Notes under the pieces: model-generated | The model's database searches: none | What the model was told of the DNA's origin: nothing | Seen by the model: the letters and a program-made list of their open reading frames with translations, nothing else | Shown here: positions 5,971 to 8,222 of the stretch, piece by piece | Position numbering within the stretch: position 1 is the stretch's first letter | How the letters are laid out: each line of letters opens with the position of its first letter | Assembly: GCA_017383325.1 (NCBI GenBank) | Contig: JAFNYG010000060.1 | Coordinates: forward strand, 1-8,222 | DNA: 8,222 nt | Direction: 5' to 3' | Source: Alphaproteobacteria bacterium | Lineage (GTDB): Bacteria > Pseudomonadota > Alphaproteobacteria > Rs-D84 | Position numbers and translations under genes: made by a program

Positions 5971-6819
5971 ATGAAAAAAATATTATTTTGCATTTATATT
6001 ATCACAGCGTGCACATATCTGCGCCCCGTAATCGCCGGAACATGCGAAGCTGTAGTTATTACCTCCGGGATAGGTGTTATGCAAACAGAAGAAATGCTAA
6101 CAACAGACGGCATCACAGCAGACTCGTCGCAAGCAAAGCTCTTTTCGGAATTTTTTTTAAACAAACCTATTTATGTTTGTAATTCCATTTTGTTCGGTAA
6201 CGCAAACGGCAAAGACTGCTTCATCAATTCATACGTTTTTACAACAGATGATAATGGTTACTGGGCTGTTTTCAAATGCAAGGAAGCGCGCACCGCACTA
6301 CTCACCCCATATGACAAATGGGAAAAAATAAATCCTACAAAAAACGATTTACCCTTATGTAAAGGGTCAGTTCCCCGTGATACCACAGACAGTGTATATA
6401 CTATACAAGATGACTTGTTTGCAAAAAAACCAAAACCCACCCACGGCAAACTAATAAACCCCTGTTTTAAATTTTATTGCCCAGATGACAAAGCACATTA
6501 TGATAAAACAAAAAACGCATGCGTCAACGCACAAGTCGAATCCAACACAGCTGCCGCAACGACAACAACCACAACCGACACTGCTGCCGCAACGACAACA
6601 ACCACAACCGACACTGCTGCCGCAACGACAACAACCACAACCGATACAGCGGCTGCAACGACAACACCCCCAACAACCACTGCGACTGCATCGGAACCAC
6701 GTGACGAATATGCAGACACCATTAAAAAGATAGAGGACGAAATTCAGGACTATTCAAAAAAATGTTCAAAATACACCAAAGACAAATCAAGTTCTTCGGG
6801 CAAAAAGAAAACAAAATGA
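5971..6819 (+). CDS. Exported Cys-rich protein with Ala/Thr tandem repeats, unknown family
   Basis: This 282-residue protein is not recognised. The N-terminus (MKKILFCIYIITAC) is a signal sequence. ITAC at 11-14 fits a lipobox, so it may be a lipoprotein anchored at Cys14. Cleavage by signal peptidase I after Ala22 (VIA) is also possible. The mature region has cysteines at 25, 70, 83, 103, 130, 165, 170 and 184, including CFKFYCPDD and NACVNA, which suggests disulfide-bonded folding outside the cytoplasm. Residues 194-237 are four 11-residue AAATTTTTTDT-type repeats, then a Thr/Pro tail, a short charged helix (246-270) with Cys265, and a basic end (KKKTK). The ribosome site is weak (ACGGGA before the ATG). 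The stop overlaps the next start as ATGA, implying translational coupling. Confidence 0.8.
   Translation: MKKILFCIYIITACTYLRPVIAGTCEAVVITSGIGVMQTEEMLTTDGITADSSQAKLFSEFFLNKPIYVCNSILFGNANGKDCFINSYVFTTDDNGYWAVFKCKEARTALLTPYDKWEKINPTKNDLPLCKGSVPRDTTDSVYTIQDDLFAKKPKPTHGKLINPCFKFYCPDDKAHYDKTKNACVNAQVESNTAAATTTTTTDTAAATTTTTTDTAAATTTTTTDTAAATTTPPTTTATASEPRDEYADTIKKIEDEIQDYSKKCSKYTKDKSSSSGKKKTK
6550..6681 (+). repeat. 33-bp in-frame tandem repeat, four units
   Basis: The units are 6550-6582, 6583-6615, 6616-6648 and 6649-6681. Units 1 and 2 are identical, unit 3 differs at its last bases (GATACA for GACACT), and unit 4 has diverged, with Pro codons in its second half. Each encodes 11 residues, AAATTTTTTDT. 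The period is a multiple of three, so gain or loss of a unit would change length and not frame. The near-identity of units 1-3 indicates recent duplication. Confidence 0.92.
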
Positions 6820-8222
6820 AAAAATTATTTGCACTTTTTATCTGTCTGTATTCAACAACCGCATTCGCAGACATTGACACCAGCGAAACAAAATGCGCAT
6901 CACAAATTTTTGGTAACGCATTGATACAAAATGCAAATGCGGTAAATGAATCCACACATGAATCTGAAATAAAATCCTGGATTTATCAAACATTTTCAAA
7001 CCCCGATGTTCTGAAACAGGTTCTTGAATGCCCCGAAATCGCCGGAATTCCAGACAACGAAACAATCAAATTTACACCCGTTCAATACAATTTTCCGGCG
7101 GGGCGCACAATTGTCGTAAATTATGAAACACAACCAAAAATTTTAAAACAACGCCTGATGATTTCCACCAAACGCGACCTGACATCGGGCGGCGACAGCC
7201 CACGCATCGGCGAATCAGACGACGGTACAATTTGGACCAACACAGATCCCGCCTGGTATGGAATTATGGTTGTGGAACACGACGCATTAAAAGAATTTGT
7301 TGGCCCAGACAAAAATAATACGATTTCATTAAACTATATAAAAAACAACATTAATAATTTATATCCATCAGGCAATGGCGGCACCTGTACTGACCGCAGT
7401 GCGAAAAGCCGCGACATAACCGCAATCAACCAAGCGATGTTAAAAACAATCAACATCACAGACGATTCAAACGATTATTATGTTGCGGGCGATGTAAATT
7501 TACAGTGGATATCATATGCCGAAATGGCATTGGACGTTGTGATTACCGTTGCCACATTCGGTGGTGGCACCATAATACTTGGCGCAACCAAAGCCGCCCG
7601 CGCATCCAAGGCGATAAAAGGACTGACCACTTCGATAAAAGCACTCAGCCAAACCCAAGACGTTGTTAAATATGTCGACAATGTACGCAAGGCATCCAAA
7701 CTGGCCGATGAAATCAAGGCACTGGACAAAGTTGCCGACAATGCCAAAATAGCCGATAAAACTGCCGAGCTAGACAAACTGAAAGATTCAATTAAAACAC
7801 TGGAAAACACCAACGATGTAAAAAAATATCGCGAATCACTTGAATCATATCACAAACTGAACAAATATGCCGACACACTGCGTGGAATGCGCGCCCTGCG
7901 TAACGCCCAACGTGGCAATGTTGCCGCACGCATCGCCCGCGCAACCAAAGCCGCCTGGACAGGTGGCGGCCAAATCAGCAAAGCCGCTCGGCTGGGCCGC
8001 AGCAGCAAAATTTCACAACGGGCCCTTGACTGGCTGTCCTATTCAACAATGAAAAACGCTGGCGCGCTGGCAAAGATAGGGGCCGCCAGTGGCGCACTTT
8101 ACACCGCAATAAAATTTGCTGGCGATATGTACGACTGGACCGAAACCAGCACCGGCGAATTCACCAACGGGGTTGAATTTTCGCCACTGCTGTTATTATC
8201 TGCAGACGATATAGCAGGTCAA
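6816..8222 (+). CDS. Exported or membrane protein with long Lys/Ala-rich helical region, unknown (3' end outside window)
   Basis: The ATG (6816-6818) overlaps the previous TGA (6817-6819). The frame stays open for 469 codons to the window edge with no stop. The start encodes a signal peptide, MKKLFALFICLYSTTAFA, with cleavage predicted after residue 18. Residues 19-230 form a soluble region with Cys27, Cys72 and Cys191. A hydrophobic segment follows at about 236-258 (VVITVATFGGGTIILGAT). Next comes a long helical region rich in Lys, Ala, Asp and Leu (259-380) with heptad-like spacing such as KASKLADEIKALDKVAD. A Gly/Arg/Ser stretch (382-402) and a second moderately hydrophobic segment (414-437) come last. 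No enzymatic motif is visible. The arrangement could suit a membrane-inserting or pore-associated protein, or an envelope scaffold. This is inference from composition alone. Confidence 0.82.
   Translation, partial: MKKLFALFICLYSTTAFADIDTSETKCASQIFGNALIQNANAVNESTHESEIKSWIYQTFSNPDVLKQVLECPEIAGIPDNETIKFTPVQYNFPAGRTIVVNYETQPKILKQRLMISTKRDLTSGGDSPRIGESDDGTIWTNTDPAWYGIMVVEHDALKEFVGPDKNNTISLNYIKNNINNLYPSGNGGTCTDRSAKSRDITAINQAMLKTINITDDSNDYYVAGDVNLQWISYAEMALDVVITVATFGGGTIILGATKAARASKAIKGLTTSIKALSQTQDVVKYVDNVRKASKLADEIKALDKVADNAKIADKTAELDKLKDSIKTLENTNDVKKYRESLESYHKLNKYADTLRGMRALRNAQRGNVAARIARATKAAWTGGGQISKAARLGRSSKISQRALDWLSYSTMKNAGALAKIGAASGALYTAIKFAGDMYDWTETSTGEFTNGVEFSPLLLLSADDIAGQ

Noticed and set aside
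6550..6681. Repeat array considered as a CRISPR
   Set aside because: The units abut with no spacers and lie in frame within a protein.
6498..6722. Minus-strand open frame over the tandem repeat, Val/Ala-rich
   Set aside because: It is the complement of the Thr/Ala repeat. It contains only repeat-derived Val/Ala runs and has no independent support.
7478..7813. Minus-strand open frame of 111 codons inside the last gene
   Set aside because: It is a Ser/Ala/Leu-rich antisense shadow of the helical region, and the plus frame is open through the entire stretch with a signal peptide at its start.

Overview
The window looks like chromosomal DNA from an uncultured, moderately AT-rich alphaproteobacterium. 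The strongest evidence is a complete GcrA-family cell-cycle regulator (3944-4534, minus). It has the N-terminal GcrA helix-turn-helix and the C-terminal CRWPIGDP...FHFCG...PYCYEHC block, a family essentially confined to Alphaproteobacteria. A LysM/Ig-like type membrane protein, a phosphofructokinase and short leaders with TATAAT-like -10 boxes would fit a host-associated (gut-type) lineage, but that ecological guess is inference.

Layout. At the left edge (1-569, minus) is the 5' part of a gene for a single-pass membrane protein with an Ig-like domain, possibly a LysM protein. It diverges from a 6-phosphofructokinase gene (681-1760, plus) across a 111-bp region that carries a promoter for each strand. 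The pfk gene converges on a gcrA-led minus-strand unit, and one hairpin with A/T tracts on both sides (1761-1786) can terminate transcription from both directions. The minus unit is gcrA followed after 21 bp by a 711-codon gene for a bitopic protein. That protein has a coiled coil, Pro/Glu-rich stretches, one transmembrane helix and a Cys-rich C-terminal tail.

Right of gcrA, a 74-bp divergent intergenic region (4535-4608) holds back-to-back promoters that overlap in a perfect AT-rich inverted repeat. A GANTC (CcrM-type) site lies between the -35 and -10 proposed for gcrA, which suggests GcrA/CcrM feedback control. Rightward runs a tightly packed plus-strand series: a small CpaA-like A24 prepilin peptidase (4609-5079), then three exported proteins of unknown function (5107-5952, 5971-6819, 6816 to beyond 8222). 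Gaps are 27 bp, 18 bp and a 4-bp ATGA overlap. The second exported protein carries an exact 33-bp tandem repeat encoding Ala/Thr blocks. The third has a signal peptide, a hydrophobic segment and a long Lys/Ala-rich helical region, and it is still open at the window edge.

The most interesting parts are the envelope-protein cluster next to a prepilin peptidase, the GANTC-bearing gcrA divergent promoter, the 711-residue protein apparently co-transcribed with gcrA, and the atypical active-site residues of the phosphofructokinase. No tRNA, rRNA, insertion sequence or CRISPR array was seen, and no gene-free stretch exceeds 300 bp.
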